A stretch of 64,000 nucleotides of DNA from Pseudomonas khavaziana (GTDB lineage Bacteria > Pseudomonadota > Gammaproteobacteria > Pseudomonadales > Pseudomonadaceae). Of the stretch, positions 44,842 through 53,058 are shown piece after piece; the first letter of the stretch is position 1; the number at the start of each line of letters is the position of its first letter. Location of the stretch: assembly GCF_019145205.1 (NCBI RefSeq), contig NZ_JAHSTT010000001.1, positions 868,001 through 932,000 of the forward strand, in the 5' to 3' direction. The notes beneath the pieces were generated by a model. It was not told the origin of the DNA and did no database searches. It saw nothing but the letters and a program-made list of their open reading frames with translations. The position numbers and the translations under genes were made by a program.

Positions 44842-46344
44842 ATGACTATCCCGAAGGCGTCACCGCAGCGGCCCGAAGACGAGAACCTGGGCGTCGCCGC
44901 CAACATGGCTTACGGCCTGCAGCATGTGCTCACCATGTACGGCGGCATCGTCGCCGTGCCGTTGATCGTCGGCCAGGCAGCCGGGCTGTCGCCTGCGGAT
45001 ATCGGCCTGTTGATCGCGGCATCGCTGTTTGCCGGTGGCCTGGCCACCTTGTTGCAAACCCTTGGCCTGCCGTTCTTCGGCTGTCAATTGCCGCTGGTGC
45101 AGGGCGTGTCGTTCGCGGGCGTGGCCACCATGGTGGCGATTGTCGGCAGTGACGGTGCGGGAGGGATCCCGGCGATTCTCGGCGCAGTCATGGCCGCTTC
45201 GTTGATCGGCCTGTTGATCACCCCGGTGTTCTCGCGGATCACCAAGTTTTTCCCGCCGCTGGTGACCGGCATTGTGATCACCACCATCGGCCTGACCCTG
45301 ATGCCCGTGGCGGCGCGCTGGGCCATGGGCGGCAACAGCCGTGCGGCGGATTTCGGCAGCATGTCGAATATCGGCCTGGCCGCATTGACCCTGGTGTTGG
45401 TGCTGTTGTTGAGCAAAATCGGCAGCGCCACCATCTCGCGCTTGTCGATCCTGCTGGCGATGGTGATCGGCACGGTGATCGCGGTGCTGCTCGGCATGGC
45501 TGACTTCTCCGGGGTGACCCAGGGGCCGATGTTCGGCTTCCCCACACCTTTCCATTTCGGCATGCCGACCTTTCATGTGGCAGCGATCATCTCCATGTGC
45601 ATCGTGGTGATGGTGACCCTGGTGGAAACCTCGGCGGATATCCTGGCGGTGGGTGAGATCATCGACACCAAGGTGGATTCCAAGCGCCTGGGCAATGGCC
45701 TGCGTGCCGATATGTTGTCGAGTATGTTTGCGCCGATCTTCGGTTCCTTCACCCAAAGCGCGTTCGCCCAGAACGTTGGCCTGGTGGCGGTGACTGGAGT
45801 GAAAAGCCGATTTGTAGTGGCTACCGGCGGGGTATTCCTGGTGGTGCTTGGCCTGTTGCCGTTCATGGGCCGGGTAATCGCCGCAGTGCCAACCTCGGTG
45901 CTGGGCGGTGCAGGTATTGTGTTGTTCGGCACGGTGGCGGCCAGTGGGATCCGCACGCTGTCCAAGGTGGATTACCGCAACAACATGAACCTGATCATCG
46001 TGGCCACGTCCATTGGCTTCGGCATGATCCCAATCGCCGCGCCGAGCTTCTATGATCACTTTCCAAGCTGGTTCGCGACCATCTTCCATTCGGGCATCAG
46101 TTCGTCGGCGATCATGGCGATCCTGCTGAACCTGGCCTTCAACCACTTCACCGCCGGTAACTCGGACCAGCAGTCAGTGTTTGTGGCCGGGACTGAACGC
46201 AGTTTGTGCTTCCGCGATGTGGCCGCGTTGCGTGACGGGGATTACTACAGGGGCGGGAAGTTGTTTGATGCAGAGGGCAAGGAGATTCCGTTGGTAGCGG
46301 ATACCTCAAAGAAAGCTACAAAACCCGAAACCACAGAGGTCTAA
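44842..46344 (+). CDS. NCS2-family purine (xanthine/uric acid-type) permease
   Basis: 500 residues, about 14 membrane helices. NCS2 features: GLQHVLTMYGG in the first helix (QH motif), FGCQLPLVQGVSFAG, TLVETSADILAVGEI and the signature QNVGLVAVTGVKSR. This pattern is that of proton-linked xanthine/uric acid permeases more than the uracil type. The C-terminal 50 residues are hydrophilic. Divergent from the Tsx-like gene, so the two should work together: channel for nucleosides and bases across the outer membrane, permease across the inner. Confidence 0.88.
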   Translation: MTIPKASPQRPEDENLGVAANMAYGLQHVLTMYGGIVAVPLIVGQAAGLSPADIGLLIAASLFAGGLATLLQTLGLPFFGCQLPLVQGVSFAGVATMVAIVGSDGAGGIPAILGAVMAASLIGLLITPVFSRITKFFPPLVTGIVITTIGLTLMPVAARWAMGGNSRAADFGSMSNIGLAALTLVLVLLLSKIGSATISRLSILLAMVIGTVIAVLLGMADFSGVTQGPMFGFPTPFHFGMPTFHVAAIISMCIVVMVTLVETSADILAVGEIIDTKVDSKRLGNGLRADMLSSMFAPIFGSFTQSAFAQNVGLVAVTGVKSRFVVATGGVFLVVLGLLPFMGRVIAAVPTSVLGGAGIVLFGTVAASGIRTLSKVDYRNNMNLIIVATSIGFGMIPIAAPSFYDHFPSWFATIFHSGISSSAIMAILLNLAFNHFTAGNSDQQSVFVAGTERSLCFRDVAALRDGDYYRGGKLFDAEGKEIPLVADTSKKATKPETTEV

Positions 46345-46347
46345 AAA

Positions 46348-46434
46348 TGTGGGAGGGGGCTTGCTCCCGATAGCAGTGTGTCAGCCACTGAAGCTATTGA
46401 CTGATACACCGTCATCGGGAGCAAGCCCCCACAT
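46348..46434. repeat. REPIN, family B, right arm shortened
   Basis: The left arm is standard; the right arm reads GGGAGCAAGCCCCCACATTG, lacking TCCC before the final ACA. Placed between the convergent ends of the permease and iminopeptidase genes. Confidence 0.8.
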
Positions 46435-46440
46435 TGGAAT

Positions 46441-47373
46441 CTAGCCAGCCTTGCGGGCTTTGTGCGGCATTGAACACACCTCATCCAGAAACTTCACCAC
46501 TGTCCCCATGCACGCCTGGCGTTCTTCAACATGGGGCATGTGGCTGGAGTCTTCAAACAATGCCCAGCGCACGTCCGGGATTTCATCCAGGAACGGCTTG
46601 ACCACCAGTGGCGTGGCCTCGTCATGCCGGCCGGAAATCACCAGGGTCGGCACCTTGATTGCCGCCAGACGACCGATCACGTTCCAGTCCTTCAAGCTAC
46701 CGATTACGTGGAATTCGGTCGGGCCGCTCATGGCGTGGTACACCGTGGGGTCTGCATCGACCTGGGCGAAGGTGCGCGCCACTTCTTCCGGCCAAGGTTT
46801 GACGCGGCACACATGCTGATCATAGAAAATCCGCGAGGCGGCCAAGTATTCCGGATCTTGATAGGTGCCGGCCTGCTCGTGCCTGAGCAGGGTTTCGTGC
46901 ACGCCCTCAGGCAACAACTTGCGCAGGCGGTTGGCTTCGCTGACCCAGGTGCGCATGCAGGTCGGTGAGTTGGCAGGAATAAACGCGCGCAGGCCCTTGG
47001 GCTGCAGGATCGCGTGTTCGCTGCCCAGCATGCCGCCCCAGGATTGGCCGAGGATCGCGTAGTTATCGCTGATCTGCAGGTGGTCCAGCAGGTTGTTCAA
47101 CTCGTCGAGGAACAGGCTGATGGTCCAGAACGATGGGTCTTTATCTGGCAAGTGCGTGGAGCGGCCATTGCCCAACTGATCATAGTGAATCACCGCGTGG
47201 CCGCTGGCGGCGACGTCCTTGAAGGCATCGACGTAATCGTGGGTGCAGCCCGGGCCGCCATGGATGATCACCAACGGCGTACGGCCTGTGCTCAGGTCGC
47301 CCGTGACGCGATACCAGGTCTGATACGCGCCAAAGGGCGCATAGCCTTCGCGAACTTTTTCGATGAATTCCAT
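46441..47373 (-). CDS. Proline iminopeptidase 1 (PipA-like)
   Basis: 310 residues, alpha/beta-hydrolase of the S33 family that removes N-terminal proline from peptides. [14 protein letters not shown] forms the oxyanion region, the nucleophile Ser is in GQSWGGMLG, the acid Asp in GRHDEATP and the His in DSSHMPH. No signal peptide, so cytoplasmic. It lies downstream of the LuxR solo on the same strand with a lux-box-like palindrome in between, which suggests its own regulated promoter. Such iminopeptidases flank plant-responsive LuxR solos. Confidence 0.9.
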   Translation of the reverse strand: MEFIEKVREGYAPFGAYQTWYRVTGDLSTGRTPLVIIHGGPGCTHDYVDAFKDVAASGHAVIHYDQLGNGRSTHLPDKDPSFWTISLFLDELNNLLDHLQISDNYAILGQSWGGMLGSEHAILQPKGLRAFIPANSPTCMRTWVSEANRLRKLLPEGVHETLLRHEQAGTYQDPEYLAASRIFYDQHVCRVKPWPEEVARTFAQVDADPTVYHAMSGPTEFHVIGSLKDWNVIGRLAAIKVPTLVISGRHDEATPLVVKPFLDEIPDVRWALFEDSSHMPHVEERQACMGTVVKFLDEVCSMPHKARKAG

Positions 47374-47433
47374 TTCGTGCCCCGCTCTGAAAAAAGGATC
47401 AGGGCTACGATAGTCTGAACAAAAAGTTTAGGT

Positions 47434-47453
47434 AACTAGCAAAACAGCTAGGT
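47434..47453. promoter_or_regulatory. lux-box-like palindrome upstream of iminopeptidase 1
   Basis: On the minus strand ACCTAGCTGTTTTGCTAGTT: 20 bp with arms AxCTAGC and GCTAGxT around six bases, in lux-box layout. It begins 11 bp beyond the LuxR stop and is centred about 70 bp before the iminopeptidase start. Confidence 0.65.
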
Positions 47454-47464
47454 TTTTCCGGTAG

Positions 47465-48250
47465 TCAGCCTTCCAGCAAGCGGTAATGGGTAGCCCGCAC
47501 CACTGCCTGTACGCGGTTCTTGGCCCCCAGTTTGTGCATGGCCGAGGCCAGGTGCAGGGTGACCACCGCCAGCGAACGACTCAATTGCGTGGCGATTTCG
47601 GCAGCGGTCAGGCCGTCGGCGGCCCATTTCAGGCATTCGCGTTCGCGTTTGGTCAGGTGGATATGCGGATAGGCCCGCAGTTCCTTGCTGAACAGCGGGT
47701 AGGCTGCTTCCTGCAGGGCATGGGTAATCAGGCTGAAATCGGCCAACGTATGTTGTGCGTCCTTCAATACCGTGCGCGCCTTGCCGGTGCGCAACCCGGT
47801 CAGCGACGCGAAGCCGCCCCGGGGCAGGTGAATAGGGACGCTGACGCCACAGGTCAGCTCACGTTCGTGCAAGTAAGAGGACACGGGCGCGTGGCACGGG
47901 TCGATGATCTTCTGCAGGGCTGTCTCTGTCTTCGCTTCATAGGACCAGACAAACGGCGATACCGTGCTCAACGCCAGGTGCTGCACCGGATCGATCTGGT
48001 AGAACCCTTCGCTGCACCACAAGGCATGCCAGTCCGGCGGGGTGTTGCGCAACTGCAACACCGAGGGCGTGATCAGCGTGCCATTGAGGTCGATGGGCAC
48101 CGGCGTGTAGTCATACACCAACGCATCGAAGCCCAGTTGTTGGGCCAGGATAAACGTATTGTCCATCTGTTCATCCAGGCTCCTGCCTGGCATGAGGCGA
48201 TTATTGAAGGCGGTCAGCTTGGCCAGCATCCGTTCTGCTCCCGAATTCAT
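47465..48250 (-). CDS. LuxR solo of the plant-responsive PipR/PsoR/OryR type
   Basis: 261 residues. An autoinducer-type domain (to about residue 165) and a LuxR helix-turn-helix (LTKRERECLKWAADGLTAAEIA at 199-220, SLAVVTLHLASAMHKLGAKN after). Of the residues that hold acyl-homoserine lactones, the first aromatic (TraR Trp57) is kept as Trp74, Asp70/Pro71 as Asp87/Pro88, Trp85 as Trp102, but Tyr61 is Trp78. That exchange marks the plant-responsive solos. No luxI is nearby. ATG at 48250; a GTG at 48283 is also possible. Flanked by iminopeptidases and a peptide transporter. Confidence 0.85.
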   Translation of the reverse strand: MNSGAERMLAKLTAFNNRLMPGRSLDEQMDNTFILAQQLGFDALVYDYTPVPIDLNGTLITPSVLQLRNTPPDWHALWCSEGFYQIDPVQHLALSTVSPFVWSYEAKTETALQKIIDPCHAPVSSYLHERELTCGVSVPIHLPRGGFASLTGLRTGKARTVLKDAQHTLADFSLITHALQEAAYPLFSKELRAYPHIHLTKRERECLKWAADGLTAAEIATQLSRSLAVVTLHLASAMHKLGAKNRVQAVVRATHYRLLEG

Positions 48251-48308
48251 TTGAATCTCGACTTGCGGCAAGTAGAATGCCACGCCCCGGCGAAGGACTG
48301 CCAGGCCA

Positions 48309-48330
48309 AACCTATAAGAAATACTAGGTT
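48309..48330. promoter_or_regulatory. lux-box-like palindrome between luxR and iminopeptidase 2
   Basis: Core ACCTATAAGAAATACTAGGT (48310-48329), extended to a 22-bp AA...TT dyad. Same ACCTA/TAGGT outer arms as the box at 47434. It is about 60 bp from the LuxR start and 83 bp from the iminopeptidase 2 start, so it could serve both directions. Confidence 0.6.
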
Positions 48331-48412
48331 ATGGACGCACGGCATCCTCGGTAGTGTTTACCTGATAAACGGCCGCTACCCGCCAGGCCGATACAACACA
48401 AGGAATGTATGC

Positions 48413-49300
48413 ATGTGGCGTGAAATTGCCCCCGACCAGCAGTACAACGTGCAAGTCGACGGCCACAACCTCGTGGTCTACAGCTTCGGCGAAGGTGATG
48501 AGGTGCTGCTGTGTCTCAACGGCGGGCCGGGCCTGCCGTGTGACTATCTGCGCGACGCCCATGGCTGGCTCAAAGCGCATAACCTGCGAGTGGTTGCATT
48601 CGACCAGCTTGGCACGGGCGCATCAGCCAGACCGACCGATACCGCCCTGTGGGAAATTCGCCGTTATGTCGAAGAAGTCGAGACCGTGCGCCAAGCCCTG
48701 GATCTGGGCCGCGTGCATTTGCTCGGGCACTCCTGGGGCGGCTGGTTGGGTATCGAATATGCCATCCATTACCCCGATGCCCTGAAAAGCCTGATCCTGG
48801 AAAACACCGTCGGCGACATCCCGCATTTGTCCCGGGAACTCGAACGCTTGCGCGGGGCGCTGGGCAGCGAAACCGTGGCCATGATGCAACGCCACGAAGC
48901 CATGGGCACCCTCGACCACCCGCAATACCAGGCTGCCATCACCTTGCTCAACTATCGTCACGTGTGCCGCCTCGACCAATGGCCGGAGCCGCTCAAGCGC
49001 TCCCTGGACGACTGGAACATGGGCCCCTACGAAACCATGCAAGGCCCCAACGAGTTCCTTTATATCGGCAACCTCAAGGATTGGAACCGCCTCGAGGAAA
49101 TGGCCGGGTTCACGATGCCGATCCTGATTACCACCGGCCAGCACGACGAACTCACCCCCGCCTGTGCCATGCGCATGAAGCTGGCGGCCCGGCATGCCCA
49201 ATTGCATGTGTTCCCCAACAGCAGCCATATGCCATTTTACGAGGAGCCCCAGGCGTACTTCCCGGTGCTGCTGGACTTTCTCGCTCGCCACCGAGGTTGA
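48413..49300 (+). CDS. Proline iminopeptidase 2
   Basis: 295 residues, S33-family alpha/beta-hydrolase: NGGPGLPCDYLRD, nucleophile in GHSWGGWLG, Asp in GQHDELTP and His in SSHMPFYEE. It shares architecture but only moderate similarity with the iminopeptidase on the other side of the LuxR gene. Start at the ATG at 48413 with AAGGA 8 nt upstream; the long open frame before it is antisense to the LuxR gene. It is first in a five-gene transport operon, the permease gene starting 3 bp after its stop. Confidence 0.87.
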   Translation: MWREIAPDQQYNVQVDGHNLVVYSFGEGDEVLLCLNGGPGLPCDYLRDAHGWLKAHNLRVVAFDQLGTGASARPTDTALWEIRRYVEEVETVRQALDLGRVHLLGHSWGGWLGIEYAIHYPDALKSLILENTVGDIPHLSRELERLRGALGSETVAMMQRHEAMGTLDHPQYQAAITLLNYRHVCRLDQWPEPLKRSLDDWNMGPYETMQGPNEFLYIGNLKDWNRLEEMAGFTMPILITTGQHDELTPACAMRMKLAARHAQLHVFPNSSHMPFYEEPQAYFPVLLDFLARHRG

Positions 49301-49303
49301 CGC

Positions 49304-50251
49304 ATGAACTTGGCGCGTTACCGTTTTGTCCTGTCCCGGCCGCTGCAACTGCTGCCGGTGCTGTTTGGCATCAGCCTGATCACCTTTGTGCTGGTGCGCT
49401 CGATCCCCGGCGACCCGGCGCGAGCGCTGCTGGGCTCACGCAGCACGCCGGATGCCCTGCTGAAAATCCGCGCCCAGTTCGGCCTCGACCAGCCCTTGTG
49501 GCTGCAATATTTCTACTTTCTGAAAAACCTGCTCAAGGGCGATCTCGGTCAATCGCTGTTGTACAAGGTCGATGCCCTGAAACTGATCGTGACCCGTATC
49601 GAGCCGACGCTGATGCTGGTGCTGGGCAGCGTGGTCCTGGCGTTGTTGATCGCGGTGCCGTTGGCGACAGTGGCGGCACGCAACAAAGGCGGTTGGGCGG
49701 ATAACCTGATCCGCGTTTTTACCACGGTCGGCCTGGGCATGCCGGCGTTCTGGCTGGGGTTGATGCTGATCCTGCTGTTCAGTGTGCAATGGGGTTTGTT
49801 CCCGGTGTCCGGCTACGGTCGCACCTGGCTGGACAAGGCGCACCATATGGTTTTGCCCTGCCTGACCATCGCCCTGGCACTGGCGGCGGTGCTGGTGCGC
49901 AACCTGCGCGCGAGCATGCTGATGGAGTTGCAGGCCGATCCTGTTACCGCCGCCCGAGCGCGGGGCCTGTCGGAGGCCGTGGTGTTTCGTCGACATGTGC
50001 TGCCCAACTCCCTGGTGCCGGCGGTCAACCTGCTGGCGGTCAACATTGGCTGGCTGATCAGCGGCACGGTGGTCATCGAAAGTCTGTTCGCTATCCCGGG
50101 CATCGGCCAGTTGCTGGTGCGCGGCATCTTCACCCGTGACTACATGGTGGTGCAGGGCGTGGCGATGGTGCTGGCGTGTGCCACGGTGGTGGTCAATTTC
50201 ATTGCCGACGTGGTGACGGTGGCCCTCGACCCACGGGTGAAGATGCAATGA
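49304..50251 (+). CDS. Peptide ABC transporter permease (DppB type)
   Basis: 315 residues with six predicted membrane helices. The N-terminal helix (LQLLPVLFGISLITFVLVRSIPGDPAR) and the EAA loop (DPVTAARARGLSEAVVFRRHVLPNSLVP) are those of DppB/OppB permeases. It forms the membrane channel with the next gene product. It begins 3 bp after iminopeptidase 2 and overlaps the next gene by ATGA, so translation is coupled throughout the operon. Confidence 0.92.
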   Translation: MNLARYRFVLSRPLQLLPVLFGISLITFVLVRSIPGDPARALLGSRSTPDALLKIRAQFGLDQPLWLQYFYFLKNLLKGDLGQSLLYKVDALKLIVTRIEPTLMLVLGSVVLALLIAVPLATVAARNKGGWADNLIRVFTTVGLGMPAFWLGLMLILLFSVQWGLFPVSGYGRTWLDKAHHMVLPCLTIALALAAVLVRNLRASMLMELQADPVTAARARGLSEAVVFRRHVLPNSLVPAVNLLAVNIGWLISGTVVIESLFAIPGIGQLLVRGIFTRDYMVVQGVAMVLACATVVVNFIADVVTVALDPRVKMQ

Positions 50252-51105
50252 GCAGCCGCCCACTGATCGCCCCATGGCGCTTGCGCCTGCGCTTTGGCTT
50301 TCGCAACGGTCGACTGACCGCCGCGTGGGGCCTGTTGATCCTGTTGGCATGGCTGGCCCTGGCGCTGTTTGCGCCGTGGATCGCACCTTTCGATCCTATC
50401 GCGCAGAACACCGACATGAGTTTGCTGGCTCCCAGCCTGGCACATCCGTTTGGCACTGATAACTACGGCAGGGATATCCTTTCGAGGGTTATCTGGGGTG
50501 CGCGCATCGACCTGCAACTGGCGGTTGTCGGGGTGATCTTCCCGTTCATCATCGGCACCTTCATCGGTGCGGTGTCCGGTTATGTCGGCGGGCGTTTCGA
50601 CAGCTTCTGCATGCGTGTGATCGATGTGGTCCTGGCGTTTCCGTTCCTGGTGCTGATGCTGGCGATCATGGCTATCCTCGGGCCGGGCTTGAAGAGTTTC
50701 TATATCGCCATGGCGCTGGTGGGTTGGGTGTCGTATGCGCGGCTGATCCGCTCGCAGATCCTGGTGCTCAAGGAAAGCGAGTTTGCCTTGGCCGCCAAGA
50801 GCCTGGGCTTTGGCCATGGGCGCATTCTGTTCCGGCATTTGCTGCCCAACGCGCTATTTGGCTCCATTGTGTTTTCCATGTCCGACGCAGTATTGGTGCT
50901 GCTCAACGGCGCCGCCGTGAGTTACCTGGGCCTGGGCGTGCAACCGCCTACCGCCGAGTGGGGGACGATGGTGGCCGAGGGGCAAGCCTTTATCACCACC
51001 GCCTGGTGGATCTGTACGTTCCCGGGCCTGGCCATCGTGACCCTGGCCATGGGTTTCAGCCTGTTGGCTGATGGCGTCGCCCAAGTGTTGGGGGATCGCT
51101 CATGA
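50248..51105 (+). CDS. Peptide ABC transporter permease (DppC type)
   Basis: 285 residues with about six membrane helices, preceded by a basic N-terminus. DNYGRDILSRVIWGARIDLQ and the EAA loop KESEFALAAKSLGFGHGRILFRHLLPNAL identify the DppC/OppC type. The start ATG at 50248 overlaps the previous stop by 4 nt; an upstream frame to 50176 lacks that logic. Coupled to the next gene by ATGA at 51102. Confidence 0.92.
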   Translation: MSSRPLIAPWRLRLRFGFRNGRLTAAWGLLILLAWLALALFAPWIAPFDPIAQNTDMSLLAPSLAHPFGTDNYGRDILSRVIWGARIDLQLAVVGVIFPFIIGTFIGAVSGYVGGRFDSFCMRVIDVVLAFPFLVLMLAIMAILGPGLKSFYIAMALVGWVSYARLIRSQILVLKESEFALAAKSLGFGHGRILFRHLLPNALFGSIVFSMSDAVLVLLNGAAVSYLGLGVQPPTAEWGTMVAEGQAFITTAWWICTFPGLAIVTLAMGFSLLADGVAQVLGDRS

Positions 51106-52058
51106 GCCTGCTGCAAGTGCGTGACCTCAGCGTGATCGCCAATAACGGCGGGCGCGATGTCACCCTGGTGGATCGCGTGTCCTTCGACCTGGCCGAAGGT
51201 GAAATCCTCGGCTTGGTGGGTGAGAGCGGGTCCGGCAAGACCATGGCCTGTCGTGGCCTGATACGCCTGCTGCCCTCTGCGAATCTACGCGTGCAAGGCA
51301 CCGCCGTGAGCTTGGCCGGCCAGGACCTGTTGCAGCTCGACGATGCTGGCATGCGCGCTGTGCGAGGCGGGCAACTGGGTATGATCTTCCAGAACCCCGG
51401 CAGCCACCTGGACCCGCTGATGCGCATCGGCGAGCAGATCGCCGAAGGCATTCGCCTGCATCAAGGTGCATCGAAAAAAGACGCACGCTTGCAGGCCATT
51501 GAGGTGCTGCGCCAGGTTGGGATCCCTGACCCCAAGGCGCGGGTCGACAACTACCCCCATGAGTTTTCCGGTGGCATGCGCCAGCGCGCGATGATTGCTG
51601 TAGCCCTGGGCTGCAACCCCAAAGTGCTGATCGCCGATGAGCCGACCACGGCCCTGGATGTGACGGTGCAGGCGCAAATCCTGCGCCTGTTGCTCGACCT
51701 GCGTGACCAGCGTGGACTGTCGATCATCATGATCACCCATGACCTTGGCGTAGTGGCGCAGACGTGCGACGCCATCGCGGTAATGTACGCCGGGCGCCTG
51801 TGCGAGCATGGCAGCAAATACGAGCTGCTGGCGCACCCGCAACATCCGTATACCGCAGGCCTGATCGACTGCCAGCCGGCCCACAGCAGCGGCCATGCCT
51901 TGTTGCGCACTATCCCCGGCCAGCCGCCGTTGCTGGATGCATTGCCCGATGGTTGCCGCTTCCACCCGCGCTGCCCCCAGGCCGGTACCTTATGTGCCGA
52001 GGTGTTGCCCCAGGGCGCACGCGTGGCCTGTCACTATCCGTTGGGAGAGCGCCCATGA
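51102..52058 (+). CDS. Peptide ABC transporter ATPase (DppD type)
   Basis: 318 residues. Walker [15 protein letters not shown], signature [15 protein letters not shown], Walker [16 protein letters not shown]-loop MITHD, and the C-terminal oligopeptide-transporter region with [13 protein letters not shown], whose cysteines may hold an iron-sulfur cluster as in DppD. One of two ATPases energising peptide import. ATGA-coupled on both sides. Confidence 0.93.
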   Translation: MSLLQVRDLSVIANNGGRDVTLVDRVSFDLAEGEILGLVGESGSGKTMACRGLIRLLPSANLRVQGTAVSLAGQDLLQLDDAGMRAVRGGQLGMIFQNPGSHLDPLMRIGEQIAEGIRLHQGASKKDARLQAIEVLRQVGIPDPKARVDNYPHEFSGGMRQRAMIAVALGCNPKVLIADEPTTALDVTVQAQILRLLLDLRDQRGLSIIMITHDLGVVAQTCDAIAVMYAGRLCEHGSKYELLAHPQHPYTAGLIDCQPAHSSGHALLRTIPGQPPLLDALPDGCRFHPRCPQAGTLCAEVLPQGARVACHYPLGERP

Positions 52059-53026
52059 GCCTGTTGCAGATCAAGGACCTGGAGGTGCGCTTTGCCGCGT
52101 CCGGCACTGGCCTGTTCGGCCTCAACAAGCAGTGGGTGAGGGCGGTGAATGGCGTGTCGCTGAATCTGGCCGCCGGTGAAACCCTGGGTTTGGTGGGCGA
52201 ATCTGGCAGTGGCAAGAGCACCCTGGGCCGGGCGATTCTGCACCTCAACCCGATCAGCGCCGGGCAGGTGTTGTTTGACGGTGTCGACATGGCCCATGGC
52301 AGCGCCATCGACATCGCTCGCCTGCGCCACGAAACCGCGATGATTTTCCAAGACCCCTACGCTGCGCTGAACCCACGCCAGAGCATCGGCGAGATCATTG
52401 CCGAGGTGCTACGCGTGCAGCGCAAGGTGGCGGTGGCGCAGATCCCGGCGCGGGTCAATGAGCTACTGGAACTGGTTGGCCTGCGCCCCGAGTTGGCCAC
52501 GCGCAACCCAGGCTCACTCAGTGGCGGCCAGTGCCAGCGCGTCGGTATTGCCCGGGCGCTGGCGGTGGAGCCACGCCTGATCATTGCCGACGAATGTGTG
52601 GCGGCGCTGGATGTATCGATCCAGGGCCAGATCATCAACCTGCTGCTGGAACTGCAACAGCGCATGAACCTGGCGATCCTGTTTATCGCCCATGACCTGG
52701 CCATCGTGCGGCGCCTGTGCGACCGCGTGGCGGTGATGTACCTGGGCAAGATCGTCGAAGAAGGGCCGGTGGAAGCGGTGTTTACCGCGCCGCGTCATCC
52801 GTATACAGCGGCGTTGATCGAGGCGATTCCCGAGATCGATCCGCATCGGCCGTTGCCCGCGCAGCCGTTGCCCGGCGAGCCGCCGAGCCCGTTGGATTTG
52901 CCTGCAGGTTGCGCCTTTCATCCACGTTGCCGGCATGCCCGAGCGATGTGTTCGGTGGTGTTGCCGCCGACCCATTTCCTGCACGAGCATCGGTACAGTT
53001 GCGTGCTTGAAGAACCTTTGCTTTGA
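52055..53026 (+). CDS. Peptide ABC transporter ATPase (DppF type)
   Basis: 323 residues. Walker [16 protein letters not shown], signature LSGGQCQRVGIARAL (with Cys where Arg or Gln is usual), Walker B LIIADECVAALDVS, where Pro of the DEPxxALD motif is Cys, H-loop FIAHD. C-terminal PAGCAFHPRCRHA as in its partner. The DECVAALD form is known in some DppF-type proteins. The in-frame frame upstream of 52055 overlaps the DppD-type gene and is not used. Confidence 0.92.
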   Translation: MSLLQIKDLEVRFAASGTGLFGLNKQWVRAVNGVSLNLAAGETLGLVGESGSGKSTLGRAILHLNPISAGQVLFDGVDMAHGSAIDIARLRHETAMIFQDPYAALNPRQSIGEIIAEVLRVQRKVAVAQIPARVNELLELVGLRPELATRNPGSLSGGQCQRVGIARALAVEPRLIIADECVAALDVSIQGQIINLLLELQQRMNLAILFIAHDLAIVRRLCDRVAVMYLGKIVEEGPVEAVFTAPRHPYTAALIEAIPEIDPHRPLPAQPLPGEPPSPLDLPAGCAFHPRCRHARAMCSVVLPPTHFLHEHRYSCVLEEPLL

Positions 53027-53058
53027 CCCTCTGCCATTCATTAACAAGGAGTTGTGAT

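Noticed and set aside
47486..48412. N-terminal extension of iminopeptidase 2 to 47486
   Set aside because: The extension is antisense to the LuxR gene and crosses the intergenic palindrome; ATG at 48413 has a ribosome-binding site.
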